NCBI GenBank assembly: GCA_004195045.1
Contig: SGBC01000003.1
Location: 186,001 to 250,000, forward strand
Origin: Candidatus Acididesulfobacter guangdongensis
Lineage (GTDB): Bacteria > SZUA-79 > Acidulodesulfobacterales > Acidulodesulfobacteraceae
Reading direction: 5' to 3'
DNA: 64,000 nt
Positions 1 to 8,195 of this stretch are shown here, piece by piece. Numbering within the stretch: the first letter of the stretch is position 1; every line of letters starts with the position of its first letter. The position numbers and the translations under genes were made by a program. Under the pieces are notes generated by a model, which did no database searches, was not told the DNA's origin, and was given only the letters and a program-made list of their open reading frames with translations.

Positions 1-1203
1 GGAGCAAGGCAAAAGATAGAAACGGACAGGATAGAGTTTATATCCGGTGTCAGAGGCGGGTTTACAACCGGTTCGCCCATTTCTTTTTTCATTAAAAACA
101 GGGATTATGAAAATTGGAAGGATAGAATGGATATTTGCAAACCTGTTCCGGAGGATATTAAAATACATATTCCGAGACCGGGTCATGCTGATTTTGCAGG
201 TTCCATAAAATACAATCTCGATGATATAAGAAACGTCTTAGAGCGTTCAAGCGCCAGAGAGACGGCTTCCAGGGTTGCGGCAGGCGCTATATGCGAACTT
301 CTTTTAATGGAGTTTGACATACGGTTTTCTTCAGCCGTTTTAAGCATTGGCGGTATAGGATGTACAGATGCAAGTTTAGATAAAAAAGATAATACAAACC
401 GTGCAGACTGCAGAAAAAGCTGCACAGACGATAACAACGATGCGGAAAAAAGTAAAGTTGAAGGAAGAGCAATAATGGACGTCGATGAAGATGCCGCTGA
501 ATTATCCATTGATTTATTTGACGATGAAATTTTACTAAATATCCGTAATTCTGACTTGCGAATGCCTTTTCCGGAGCAGGAACAGAAAGTAAGGAAATTA
601 ATAGACGGGTTAAAAAAAGAAGGCGATACGACTGGCGGTATTATTATGGTACAGGCTAAAAATGTTCCTATAGGTCTCGGGAGTTTTACCCAATGGGATG
701 AAAAATTAGACGCGCATATTGCGATGTCCATGATGAGTATTCAGGCGATAAAAAGCGTGGAAATAGGCGCAGGCACAAAAGCAGGTTATATGCTCGGTTC
801 TGATTTTCAAGATTCTATCTATTGCAGCAGCCGTACCGGTATTAAAAAGTGTTCCGACGAGGGAACAATAAGAAAAAAATATTATAGAAAAACAGATAAT
901 GCGGGAGGTATAGAAGGCGGAATGTCAAACGGCGAGATTATTTCCGTTGAATGCGCAATGAAGCCTATTCCGACACTTATGAAACCGTATTTGGATACTG
1001 TTAATTTGACGACCTGCGAACAGGAAAAAGCTTTTCTTGAGCGAAGTGATGTTTGCGCTGTTCCGGCTGCTTCAATAGTATGCGAATCAGCCCTTGCATT
1101 TACAATATGCCTTTTCTTTCTTAAAAAATTCGGCGGCGACAGCGTTGAAGAAATAAAACGTAATTACGAAGGATATACAGGGCAGATTTTCAAGGAAAAA
1201 TAA
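1..1203 (+). CDS. aroC: Chorismate synthase, 5' end outside the window
   Basis: Converts 5-enolpyruvylshikimate-3-phosphate to chorismate, the last shared step of aromatic amino-acid synthesis, using reduced FMN in the cytosol. The frame is open from base 1 (GARQKIETDRIEF, then GGFTTGSPISF, a family motif), so the ATG at 127 is internal and the true start lies upstream of the window. Further family motifs are RPGHADFAGSIKY and ARETASRVAAGAICELL. About 45 residues rich in Asp, Asn and Lys (near bases 355-490) look like a lineage-specific insert within the fold. The neighbour aroK belongs to the same pathway and starts 45 bp downstream, so the two probably share a transcript. The identification is secure; only the N-terminus is missing. 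Confidence 0.95.
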   Translation, partial: GARQKIETDRIEFISGVRGGFTTGSPISFFIKNRDYENWKDRMDICKPVPEDIKIHIPRPGHADFAGSIKYNLDDIRNVLERSSARETASRVAAGAICELLLMEFDIRFSSAVLSIGGIGCTDASLDKKDNTNRADCRKSCTDDNNDAEKSKVEGRAIMDVDEDAAELSIDLFDDEILLNIRNSDLRMPFPEQEQKVRKLIDGLKKEGDTTGGIIMVQAKNVPIGLGSFTQWDEKLDAHIAMSMMSIQAIKSVEIGAGTKAGYMLGSDFQDSIYCSSRTGIKKCSDEGTIRKKYYRKTDNAGGIEGGMSNGEIISVECAMKPIPTLMKPYLDTVNLTTCEQEKAFLERSDVCAVPAASIVCESALAFTICLFFLKKFGGDSVEEIKRNYEGYTGQIFKEK

Positions 1204-1251
1204 TATATTTTTTTAATTGGACTTATTGGAGCAGGCAAGACCAAAGAATGA
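1204..1251 (+). pseudogene. Ghost duplicate of the aroK P-loop segment
   Basis: Directly after the aroC stop, and in its frame, the DNA reads FLIGLIGAGKTKE and then TGA. This mirrors FLIGFMGAGKTE at the start of aroK exactly 53 bp further on. The two copies differ largely at third codon positions (GGC/GGT, AAG/AAA, ACC/ACT), which suggests both were once under coding selection. The ghost's TGA overlaps the aroK ATG. No ATG, GTG or TTG start is visible for it. It is probably the remnant of an older or paralogous shikimate kinase start. Confidence 0.6.
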
Positions 1252-1802
1252 AGAATAATCTTTTTTTAATTGGATTTATGGGAGCAGGTAAAACTGAAAT
1301 AGGAAAAGTTTTGGCTAAGAAATTAAATTATAATTTTATAGATTCCGACGATATAATAGAAAATAACGAACAGAATACGATTACTGAAATATTTAAGCTA
1401 AAAGGCGAAAATTATTTCAGAAATTTAGAAACCGAGTTTATCAAGAGTTTTGCCGCAAATTGCGCAAACTCTGATTTCGCCGATAATAAAACAGCCAGTA
1501 ATAAAAATGAACATTGCGTGATTGCTACAGGCGGCGGAATGCCATGTTTTAATAGGAATATTAATTTTTTGAAAGACATCGGAACCGTTGTTTATCTTAA
1601 GGCAAGACCGGACACTATTTACTCAAGGATAAAAGAAGAAAAACACAGACCTGTCTTAAATAAAACAGATTTTTCAATATCTGATATTGAAAATTTATTA
1701 AATAAGCGGGAGCCATTTTATACTCAGGCAGATTTAATCATATATACAGACGGAATATCGCCCGAGGGAGCGGCAGATGAAATTAAAATTTTTTTAAAAT
1801 AA
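1248..1802 (+). CDS. aroK: Shikimate kinase
   Basis: Phosphorylates shikimate at O3 using ATP, two steps before the reaction catalysed by the adjacent aroC product. It is 184 residues long, close to the usual size. The Walker A motif GFMGAGKT is at residues 9-16, the shikimate-binding Asp lies in FIDSDD at about 30-35, the Gly-rich ATGGGMP substrate loop is at about 94-100, and the lid arginine lies in EKHRPVL near residue 138. The ATG at 1248 is the only sensible start because the P-loop follows at once. No good Shine-Dalgarno sequence precedes it. The stop of an upstream ghost P-loop overlaps this ATG, so translation could be coupled to it. A short insert around residues 80-90 (SDFADNKTASNKNE) is not typical of the family. 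Confidence 0.93.
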   Translation: MKNNLFLIGFMGAGKTEIGKVLAKKLNYNFIDSDDIIENNEQNTITEIFKLKGENYFRNLETEFIKSFAANCANSDFADNKTASNKNEHCVIATGGGMPCFNRNINFLKDIGTVVYLKARPDTIYSRIKEEKHRPVLNKTDFSISDIENLLNKREPFYTQADLIIYTDGISPEGAADEIKIFLK

Positions 1803-1920
1803 GCGCATATAATACATAAACCTATAGCAGATAGCAAAATAAACATATAATAAATAAATTTATAATTAAATATATAATAAATTAGCATAGTTGATTAAAT
1901 AAAAAAATATAAAATAAATA

Positions 1921-2104
1921 CCTTAATCCTGCAATAGAAAGTTATTTGCTCGGAAAAGGTGTCAGATTAATTTTTTTGCAAATATTTTCTTTGTTAATTG
2001 AACTATTCCATATGCAAAAAAATAAAATCTGACACCTTTTCCTCATATTTTGCTTAACCGAGCAAATAAATGCATAAATATTTTCTATCGCAGGAGGATT
2101 AAGG
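1921..2104. repeat. Nested inverted-repeat element (REP/MITE-like), copy A
   Basis: This element fills most of the 367-bp gap between aroK and the GT41 gene. Four nested arms pair with each other: CCTTAATCCTGC with its partner ending at 2104, TTATTTGCTCGG (1942-1953) with 2058-2069, GGAAAAGGTGTCAGATT (1952-1968) with its exact complement at 2026-2042, and TTTTTTTGCA (1971-1980) with 2013-2022. The whole unit would fold into one long hairpin. The GGTGTCAGATT core recurs at 8054 and 31270, and the outer arm recurs near 40274, so it is a dispersed family. It resembles elements mobilised by REP-associated tyrosine transposases. Confidence 0.75.
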
Positions 2105-2169
2105 AAATACCAAAAAAATAGATAAAATTATTAAAAAAATAAATAAAGGTTGTTCGACGCCTATTTATA

Positions 2170-3957
2170 ATGATGAAAAATTACAGGGCGGCAGCTGTTG
2201 AATATTTCGATAATAAGAATAAGTATAAAGAGGCGGTAGTTGCGCTTTTTGATAGCGGAAATTACGCCGAAGCACAGATTGTTGCCCGCAATATGACAGA
2301 AAAATTTCCAGATTGCGCTTTTGCTTGGAAAGCGCTTGGCGCAATCTTAAAAATGCTCGGCAAAACTCTTGAGTCAATAGGGGCTATGCAGCAAGCAATA
2401 GAATTAGATCCCGCCGATGCTATTATATACAGCAATTTATCGGCTACGCTGCAGGACATAAACAGATATAGGGAAGCGCAGATGTACTGCCTGAAAGCGA
2501 TAGAACTGCAGCCTGACCTTGCCATAGCATATCATAATCTCGGCAGCGTGCTGAATAATCTCGGCAGACCATTGGACGCGCAGGCTGTTTGTCTCAGAGC
2601 TATTCAACTTAAACCTGATTTCGCAGAAGCCTACTACAATTTAGGTAATTCGTTTAATGAAATAGGCGCTCAGCCGGAAGCTCAGCTTTCTTATCTGCGT
2701 GCGATAGAGTTAATGCCGGACAGTTTGCAGGCTTATGACAATATACTTATGGGTATGAATTATAATCCTGATTTCAGCATATCATATTATAAAGAATGGG
2801 CTGAAAAATATGGCACGTTAATAAGTTCTCGCGTTAACCGCAAATTTACAAATCATAATATGCCGAAATCAGGAGATAAACTGAAAGTAGGTTTTGTATC
2901 CGGAGATTTTAGGAATCATGCGGTAGGCCTTTTGCTGGAAAATATGCTTGGCAGTATAAAAAATATAGAACTGTATGCTTACAGCGCGCATAACGCAGAA
3001 GACGAACTGACTTGGAGAATAAAACCTTATTTTAAAAAGTGGACGGCTATTTATGACAAGAACGATGAAGAATCCGCGCATATAATTTATAAAGACGGCA
3101 TTAACATTCTGTTAGATTTATCAGGACATACGAGATTCAACAGGCTGCCTGTTTTTGCGTATAAGCCTGCTCCGGTGCAGGCAAGCTGGCTTGGATATCC
3201 TGCAAGCACCGGAGTAAAAGAAATTGATTATTTTATAGGAGATTATTATACGTCGCCGAAAAGCGAAGAAAGCCATTTCAACGAAAAAATATACAGGTTT
3301 CAAAACTCATGTATATGCCTTGCGCCTCCCTGTGAAGCGCCTAAAGTAGGAATGCTGCCGGCATTGAGGAACCGTTTTATAACATTCGGCTGTTTTAATA
3401 ATCTTGCCAAGATTAACGATGAGGTTATAGCCATATGGTCTGAAATACTCCTGCAAATTCCTGCTGCAAGGCTGTTTCTAAAGACAAAGCAGTTAGGAAA
3501 TAAAAATGTACAGGATATTTTATTTAAAAAATTTAACGACAATGGTGTAGCAGAACCTGCAAAAAGATTAATTTTAGAAGGAGCTTCACCGAGGGCAGAA
3601 CTCCTTGCTTCCTATAATAAAATAGACATAGCACTTGACCCTTTTCCTTATAATGGCGGTGTTACCGGCGCGGAATCGGTATATATGGGTGTGCCGATAT
3701 TAACGCTAAAAGGAGACAGATTTGTATCAAGAGTCGGTGAAAGTATTGCGAATAACGTCGGTTTATCCAAGTTTATAGCGCAAAATAAAGAAGAGTACAT
3801 AAAAAAGGCAAAAGATAACAGCTTAGATATCGCCGAACTTGCAGATTTACGGGCAAATCTCAGGAATATCTCTCTTAGGTCGTCCCTGTTTGACGGCGCA
3901 AGATTTGCTAAAGACTTTGAGAACGCAATGGCTGACATATGGATGAAAAGTTTCTAA
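2170..3957 (+). CDS. TPR-containing GT41-family (SPINDLY/OGT-like) O-glycosyltransferase
   Basis: Probably transfers a sugar such as GlcNAc from a UDP donor to Ser/Thr of a protein. Residues about 15-200 form TPR helices (repeats of the type AYHNLGSVLNNLGRPLDA). From about residue 238 comes the GT41 catalytic half: LKVGFVSGDFRNHAVG at the start, and ASYNKIDIALDPFPYNGG followed by GVPILTL near residues 478-520, which in the family bind the nucleotide sugar. It is 595 residues long. Two ATGs lie in tandem at 2170 and 2173. The gene stands just upstream of flagellin, and in several bacteria such TPR-GT41 enzymes modify flagellin, so flagellin is the likely acceptor; that link is inference. Confidence 0.85.
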   Translation: MMKNYRAAAVEYFDNKNKYKEAVVALFDSGNYAEAQIVARNMTEKFPDCAFAWKALGAILKMLGKTLESIGAMQQAIELDPADAIIYSNLSATLQDINRYREAQMYCLKAIELQPDLAIAYHNLGSVLNNLGRPLDAQAVCLRAIQLKPDFAEAYYNLGNSFNEIGAQPEAQLSYLRAIELMPDSLQAYDNILMGMNYNPDFSISYYKEWAEKYGTLISSRVNRKFTNHNMPKSGDKLKVGFVSGDFRNHAVGLLLENMLGSIKNIELYAYSAHNAEDELTWRIKPYFKKWTAIYDKNDEESAHIIYKDGINILLDLSGHTRFNRLPVFAYKPAPVQASWLGYPASTGVKEIDYFIGDYYTSPKSEESHFNEKIYRFQNSCICLAPPCEAPKVGMLPALRNRFITFGCFNNLAKINDEVIAIWSEILLQIPAARLFLKTKQLGNKNVQDILFKKFNDNGVAEPAKRLILEGASPRAELLASYNKIDIALDPFPYNGGVTGAESVYMGVPILTLKGDRFVSRVGESIANNVGLSKFIAQNKEEYIKKAKDNSLDIAELADLRANLRNISLRSSLFDGARFAKDFENAMADIWMKSF

Positions 3958-4001
3958 TTAACTAATGAAATAATAATTAAATTAAATAAGTTTAAAAAAA
4001 T

Positions 4002-4029
4002 TAAAGTTTTTTTTGGTTAGTGACGATAA
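4002..4029 (+). promoter_or_regulatory. Sigma-28 (FliA)-like flagellar promoter
   Basis: TAAAGTTT at 4002-4009 is followed after 12 bases by GACGATAA at 4022-4029. The sigma-28 consensus is TAAAGTTT, 11 bases, GCCGATAA, so there is one mismatch in the -10 element and one extra spacer base. It lies 117 bp upstream of the flagellin ATG, where a class-3 flagellar promoter is expected. No comparable site was seen upstream of flaG, fliD or fliS. Confidence 0.65.
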
Positions 4030-4050
4030 ATAAATAAGAGAAAAATAAAA

Positions 4051-4138
4051 AGCTGTTAATGTTGACAGCTCAAAATTGAAGCGGTTTAAATTAATTAAAA
4101 GTTTTGCCACGGAAGGCAAAATAATTTATCACGGAGGA
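4051..4138 (+). promoter_or_regulatory. Flagellin mRNA leader with two CsrA-type GGA sites
   Basis: Downstream of the sigma-28-like promoter lies a hairpin at 4051-4070 (AGCTGT/ACAGCT). A second hairpin at 4102-4121 has stem TTTTGCC/GGCAAAA and presents ACGGAA as its six-base loop. A second ACGGAGGA overlaps the Shine-Dalgarno sequence at 4131-4138, just before the ATG at 4146. A loop GGA plus a GGA in the ribosome site is the layout of CsrA control of flagellin (hag) in Bacillus. The geometry is seen directly; regulation by CsrA is inferred. Confidence 0.6.
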
Positions 4139-4145
4139 TAAAAAA

Positions 4146-5051
4146 ATGTACAACGGTCTATTTATCAACTCAAATCAGTCTGCGGTTATCGCAGAAACAA
4201 ACCTTCAAAATACTAATAACCAGTTGGGCCAGTCGTTAAATGAACTTTCCAGCGGTCTTAAAATTACGGGTGCGTGGGTTAATCCAGCAGGCTATGAAAT
4301 AGCTCAGGGATTAAATGCAACAGGTCTGGGTATTTCGCAGGCAACGGCAAACGCCAACAACGGCAATTCTTTAATTAACATCGCGTCGGGCGCATTGTCG
4401 ACGATTCAGGGCATGCTCGGCACTATGCAGACGCTTGCTACCAACGCTGCGAACGGTACTAACAGTACTCAAAATTTGCAGGCGCTTGAAAGCGAATTTT
4501 CTCAGCTTGCTTCAGAAATTACCCAGATAGCGAGTTCTACGTCGTTTAACGGTCTCAATCTTCTGACCGGCGGAAGCGGCAGCACTATCGGTGTAAGTGA
4601 TTTTACATTTCAGATAGGTACCAATTCAGACACTGCTACAAGCCAGATTTCCGTATCTATACAGGGTGTAGCCGCTGGTCTTCTCGGATTGGCATCTTCT
4701 GGCGGTACTATTATTAACTCGTCTTTAAATAATGTAACTCTTGTTGGTTCAACTACCGACAATACTTCTGCGTTAGTCGCTCTTTCCGCTGTTCAGGCTG
4801 CTATAAACCAGGTTTCGGGTATAAGCGGTCAGCTCGGTTCTTATCAGAACAGGGTTACGCAGATTATGGCTAATCTTCAGACGGAAGGCACAAATACTTC
4901 TGCAGCGTACGATAATATTATGGACGTTAATTTTGCTAAGCAGACATCGCAATATACGCTGCTTTCAACATTAGCCCAATCTGGCGAGGCTATGCTTTCC
5001 CAGGCTTCTACTGTCAATCAGGGGCTTTTAAACTTAGTAAGGGCAATATAA
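4146..5051 (+). CDS. fliC: Flagellin (filament protein)
   Basis: Main subunit of the flagellar filament, secreted through the flagellar type III pathway. It is 301 residues long and short in its variable centre. The N-terminal D0/D1 helices include NTNNQLGQSLNELSSGLKI near residues 22-40 and the IASSTSFNGLNLLTG turn near 130-144. The C-terminal D0 helix includes YDNIMDVNFAKQTSQYTLLS and ends SQASTVNQGLLNLVRAI. The extreme N-terminus (MYNGLFINSNQS) differs from the usual MAxxINTN. Many Ser and Thr residues in the middle (about 150-215) are possible O-glycosylation sites for the neighbouring glycosyltransferases. A strong Shine-Dalgarno sequence (GGAGG) precedes the ATG, and the leader carries CsrA-like sites. 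Confidence 0.95.
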   Translation: MYNGLFINSNQSAVIAETNLQNTNNQLGQSLNELSSGLKITGAWVNPAGYEIAQGLNATGLGISQATANANNGNSLINIASGALSTIQGMLGTMQTLATNAANGTNSTQNLQALESEFSQLASEITQIASSTSFNGLNLLTGGSGSTIGVSDFTFQIGTNSDTATSQISVSIQGVAAGLLGLASSGGTIINSSLNNVTLVGSTTDNTSALVALSAVQAAINQVSGISGQLGSYQNRVTQIMANLQTEGTNTSAAYDNIMDVNFAKQTSQYTLLSTLAQSGEAMLSQASTVNQGLLNLVRAI

Positions 5052-5172
5052 AACAGCGACATGACGTCTGAAATGGATGAAACATGGAAATTATTATTAT
5101 GATTGTGCGGTTTTAATTGTTGGTTTTGATATTACAGTGAATATTTTGTATGCTAATAATTAATAGGATGAT

Positions 5173-5197
5173 GCCCGCGGCGTAAAAACCGCGGGGC
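5173..5197 (+). terminator. GC-rich hairpin after flagellin
   Basis: CCCGCGG at 5174-5180 pairs with CCGCGGG at 5189-5195 around an eight-base loop. It is the most stable stem in this AT-rich spacer and lies 120 bp past the flagellin stop. The usual run of T is lacking (TGATTCC follows), so it may be an attenuator or an mRNA 3'-end stabiliser rather than a classical terminator. Confidence 0.45.
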
Positions 5198-5266
5198 TGA
5201 TTCCATAAACAGTGTTTTCATATTTTTTGTTGCAGATAGAAGACACAAAAAGAGGCGGTGTGTGCT

Positions 5267-5722
5267 ATGACTAATATAGCGGACAGTCTAAATTCGATAA
5301 ATGTTCAACAGGGAGGTTTCTCTGGTAACGCCGCTGTTCCTCATGCCGGCGGTTCGCAAAGTGTTGCGGGCGATTTAGCAAAAGTAAATTCTGAGGCTGC
5401 AGGTGCGGTTTTTGTCTCCGCAAACGGAACGCAAAATACCGGCAGCGTCAAGTCTGCAGTGAAAGATACGGCTGTGCCTGTTGTTGAGGCAAATAAAAAT
5501 TTACAGACGGTTCTTAAGGCTGAGATCAAAGAAAGTTTAAATCCTGTTCCTGCGCTTTCAACATTAACCCTTTTTAAATGGGACCCGAAAGCCGGCGGAA
5601 CTGTTATAGATATAGTTAACTCTAAAACCGGAAAGGTCGAGTCGCAGATTCCGTCCGAGGAGTTTATAAAGTACATGATGTCTCATTACCAGAAAGGGGC
5701 ATTGCTGAACGAGAAATTATAA
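5267..5722 (+). CDS. flaG: FlaG family flagellar protein
   Basis: Small flagellar accessory protein that in other bacteria influences filament length; its biochemical role is unclear. The family core is the C-terminal half: ALSTLTLFKWDPKAGGTVID, then IVNSKTGKVESQIPSEEFI, where SxTGxVxxQIPxEE is the hallmark. The N-terminal 70 residues are low in complexity. A GTG lies at 5258, but it falls directly on the AGGCGG ribosome site (5253-5258), so the ATG at 5267 with 8 bases of spacing is the better start. Its position between flagellin and fliD is the usual gene order. Confidence 0.85.
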   Translation: MTNIADSLNSINVQQGGFSGNAAVPHAGGSQSVAGDLAKVNSEAAGAVFVSANGTQNTGSVKSAVKDTAVPVVEANKNLQTVLKAEIKESLNPVPALSTLTLFKWDPKAGGTVIDIVNSKTGKVESQIPSEEFIKYMMSHYQKGALLNEKL

Positions 5723-5889
5723 AAATTGCAGATTATCGGTATTCCATTATAATACTGAATATAAAGTTTATAGGTTTATAGTTAGTTTGATTGTTTTACC
5801 TGTAGTTTTTTTGATGTTTTATTATTTTTATTCTAATTTCATTTATATTATTTATATATTATAAAGATGACGTTAAGGAGGCGATATAA

Positions 5890-7365
5890 ATGTCTGTCCC
5901 TTCATTAAGCAGCAGTGCCGCAAGCAGCGGAAGCACTCCTATTTCATACCCTAATCAGGGGTTAATAGTCGCCGGTACGGGACTGTCTTCCGGAATAGAT
6001 TATACTACCTTGCTCAATGCAATAGATAAGAGTCTTTCAGAGCCTATTACGCTTATGAAAGACCAGGAGTCGCCGTTAAACAATGAATTGAGCGCATGGA
6101 GCACGATAGGTTCAGCTGTGTCTAATTTAAATTCTGCCGCTGCTGCGTTAGGTCAGACTTCGCTGTTTAATACATATTCTGCTACATCAAGCGATTCTTC
6201 GGTTGCAACGGCAACTGCTTCATCGTCGGCGATTCCGGGAACTTATAGTCTAAGCGTCAGCGCTCTTGCTACTCAGGATGTTATGGCTTCTCAGGGAGTT
6301 GCGGCAACTTCAACCGCGGTGTCCAGCTCAGGAGCTACAGGAACTTATGATATAACGGTAAACGGAAAAACAACCGATGTGGCTTTAAATTCTTCCACCG
6401 GCTATACGCTTGCCGATCTTTCTCAAGCAATAAACAATTCAGGTGCCGGAGTCAGCGCATCGATTATAAATAACGGCAGCTCTACCGATCCGTATCAGCT
6501 TGTTCTGACCAGTAATAATACCGGAACGAATAACGATATATCTGTAACTGATCCGACGCTTGCTACGTCTTCTACCGCTACTGCCCTTACTTTTTCAACG
6601 ACGCAAGCAGCTCAAAATGCAGCTTTGACTTACGGCGGAATAAGTATTACGAGCCAGTCAAATACGGTTAATGACGTCATTCCGGGTGTCACATTAAATC
6701 TGGCTTCTACAGGTTCTGCTACTATTACGGTTGGGCTTGATACAAACGCGATAGATTCTGCCGTGAATAATTTTGTATCTTCTTATAATAAACTGCTAAG
6801 CGATGCGTCGGCTCAGCAGACATACAATAAGAGTACTAAATCAACAGGACCGCTCGGCGGTAATCCTGCGCTCGCCAGTCTTGTAAACAGTTTATACAGT
6901 TTTATGGGAAGCGAAGCTCCGGGCATGACAGGCAGCAGCGGACTTCCTTCGACCTACGGAATTACCGAAAACGCAGACGGTTCCGGTCAACTGCAGCTTA
7001 ATGCAACGACATTAAACAGTATGCTGACATCGAATCCTCAGCAGGTTCAGCAATTTTTCAGCGCGCTTGCAAACGGGTCTCCGACAGCCGACGGTGTTTC
7101 CGAAAAAGGAGGAATGACCAATTTTTTAAATTCTTACACAAATCCTGCAAACGGGGTTATTTATTTTGAGCAGCAGCAGATTAATTCGCAGCTTAAAAAC
7201 ATGAACAAGCAGATTGCTTCTCAAACCGCAATGGTGCAGCAGCAGATGGGGATGTATGTAAAACAGTTTGCAGCTTTAGAACAGTACGTCGGAGAGATGA
7301 AAACTACAAGTGCCGCATTGGCAAGCCAGATAGGTCAGATGCCGTCAACAACCACAGGCGGTTAA
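5890..7365 (+). CDS. fliD: Flagellar hook-associated protein 2 (filament cap)
   Basis: Forms the cap at the filament tip under which flagellin subunits fold. It is 491 residues long, typical of the family. The N-terminal signature GLSSGIDYTTLLNAIDKSL lies near residues 31-49 and is followed by a coiled segment (EPITLMKDQESPLNNELSAW). The middle is Ser/Thr-rich and repetitive (about 95-290). The C-terminal D0/D1 coil includes SVAEKGG-like SEKGGMTNFLNSYTNP and the closing helix NKQIASQTAMVQQQMGMYVKQFAALEQ (in part). A strong AAGGAGG ribosome site lies 10 bases before the ATG. It stands between flaG and fliS, the conserved order. Confidence 0.93.
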   Translation: MSVPSLSSSAASSGSTPISYPNQGLIVAGTGLSSGIDYTTLLNAIDKSLSEPITLMKDQESPLNNELSAWSTIGSAVSNLNSAAAALGQTSLFNTYSATSSDSSVATATASSSAIPGTYSLSVSALATQDVMASQGVAATSTAVSSSGATGTYDITVNGKTTDVALNSSTGYTLADLSQAINNSGAGVSASIINNGSSTDPYQLVLTSNNTGTNNDISVTDPTLATSSTATALTFSTTQAAQNAALTYGGISITSQSNTVNDVIPGVTLNLASTGSATITVGLDTNAIDSAVNNFVSSYNKLLSDASAQQTYNKSTKSTGPLGGNPALASLVNSLYSFMGSEAPGMTGSSGLPSTYGITENADGSGQLQLNATTLNSMLTSNPQQVQQFFSALANGSPTADGVSEKGGMTNFLNSYTNPANGVIYFEQQQINSQLKNMNKQIASQTAMVQQQMGMYVKQFAALEQYVGEMKTTSAALASQIGQMPSTTTGG

Positions 7366-7545
7366 TCAAGTTTGAGGGATAAATATTTCAAATTTAAATT
7401 AAATATAGAACAAATTTAAATATGAGATGAATTTAAATACGGAATAAATCTAAATAAAGTGTAGAAGAACCGATGTCGTCTAATATTAAATAAATTATTA
7501 AATAAATGAAAAAAAATGTATTTTTAAAATGGAGCAAAAAAGATT

Positions 7546-8013
7546 ATGCTTAACACTGGTGCGTATCAATATCAAAATGTCGCAGCTTCTACAATAGATA
7601 ACGGAACTGTTATTCTTATGGCATATGAAGGAGCCATTACTTTTATTCAACAGGCAAAAGAAAAACTTGCTCAGAATGATTATGCTGGAAAATCTATTGC
7701 TATATCCAATGCCGTTGCTTTAATAAATGAGTTGAATTTAAATCTTAATATGGAAAAAGGCGGAGAAACCGCAAAAAATCTTAGCAAGCTTTATGTTTTT
7801 TTATCATATCATCTCACTACCGCAAATCTTAAGAAAGATTCTCATAAACTTGATGAATCTTTAGTGGTTTTAGAAAATCTTGTAAACGGCTGGAAAATAA
7901 TTTTAGAGAAAGAAAAACAGCGTGCGGCGGCGTCAGCTAATGCTATACCCGAAAGTTCGGTTGCTAACGATACGGTAAACGCAGCAGTATCATCGGTGTC
8001 AAGCCGCATATAA
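7546..8013 (+). CDS. fliS: Flagellin export chaperone
   Basis: Binds the C-terminal disordered helix of unassembled flagellin in the cytosol and delivers it for export. The opening GAYQYQNVAASTIDNGTVILMAYEG (in part) matches the family, as do AISNAVALINELNLNLN and the helix around LYVFLSYHLTTANLKKD. It is 155 residues long, slightly above the usual 130 because of an Ala/Ser-rich tail from about 130. The ATG follows GGAG at about 10 bases. In Bacillus, FliW and CsrA sense free flagellin; no fliW is in the window. Confidence 0.9.
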   Translation: MLNTGAYQYQNVAASTIDNGTVILMAYEGAITFIQQAKEKLAQNDYAGKSIAISNAVALINELNLNLNMEKGGETAKNLSKLYVFLSYHLTTANLKKDSHKLDESLVVLENLVNGWKIILEKEKQRAAASANAIPESSVANDTVNAAVSSVSSRI

Positions 8014-8107
8014 TACCTTAATCCGCAATAGAAAAGGTTTATGCATTATATAAGGAAAAGGTGTCAGATTTCATTTTTTTCAAAAAAATTAATCTGACAC
8101 CTTTTCC
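8011..8107. repeat. REP/MITE-like inverted repeat, copy B
   Basis: Shorter copy of the element at 1921-2104. It opens with CCTTAATCCGCAATAGAAA and has GGAAAAGGTGTCAGATT at 8054-8070 pairing perfectly with 8091-8107 across a 20-base AT-rich loop. The outer right arm of copy A is missing. Its left edge touches the fliS stop codon, so it may act as the 3' hairpin of the flagellar transcript. Confidence 0.7.
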
Positions 8108-8195
8108 AATATGATTGCAGTTGCATCATAGATAAACAAAATGAATTAGATAAAAATTATATATATCATACATAACTTAATTATATTGTAAATGA

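Noticed and set aside
183-731. Minus-strand frame of 182 codons opposite aroC
   Set aside because: Antisense to a conserved enzyme, with no start context or domain.
127-1203. aroC as a complete gene starting at the ATG at 127
   Set aside because: The frame is open to base 1 and encodes family motifs upstream of that ATG, so the gene is cut by the window.
7380-7545. Additional sigma-28-like promoter before fliS (TAAAG near 7455 and CCGAT near 7471)
   Set aside because: The spacing is far too short for sigma-28.
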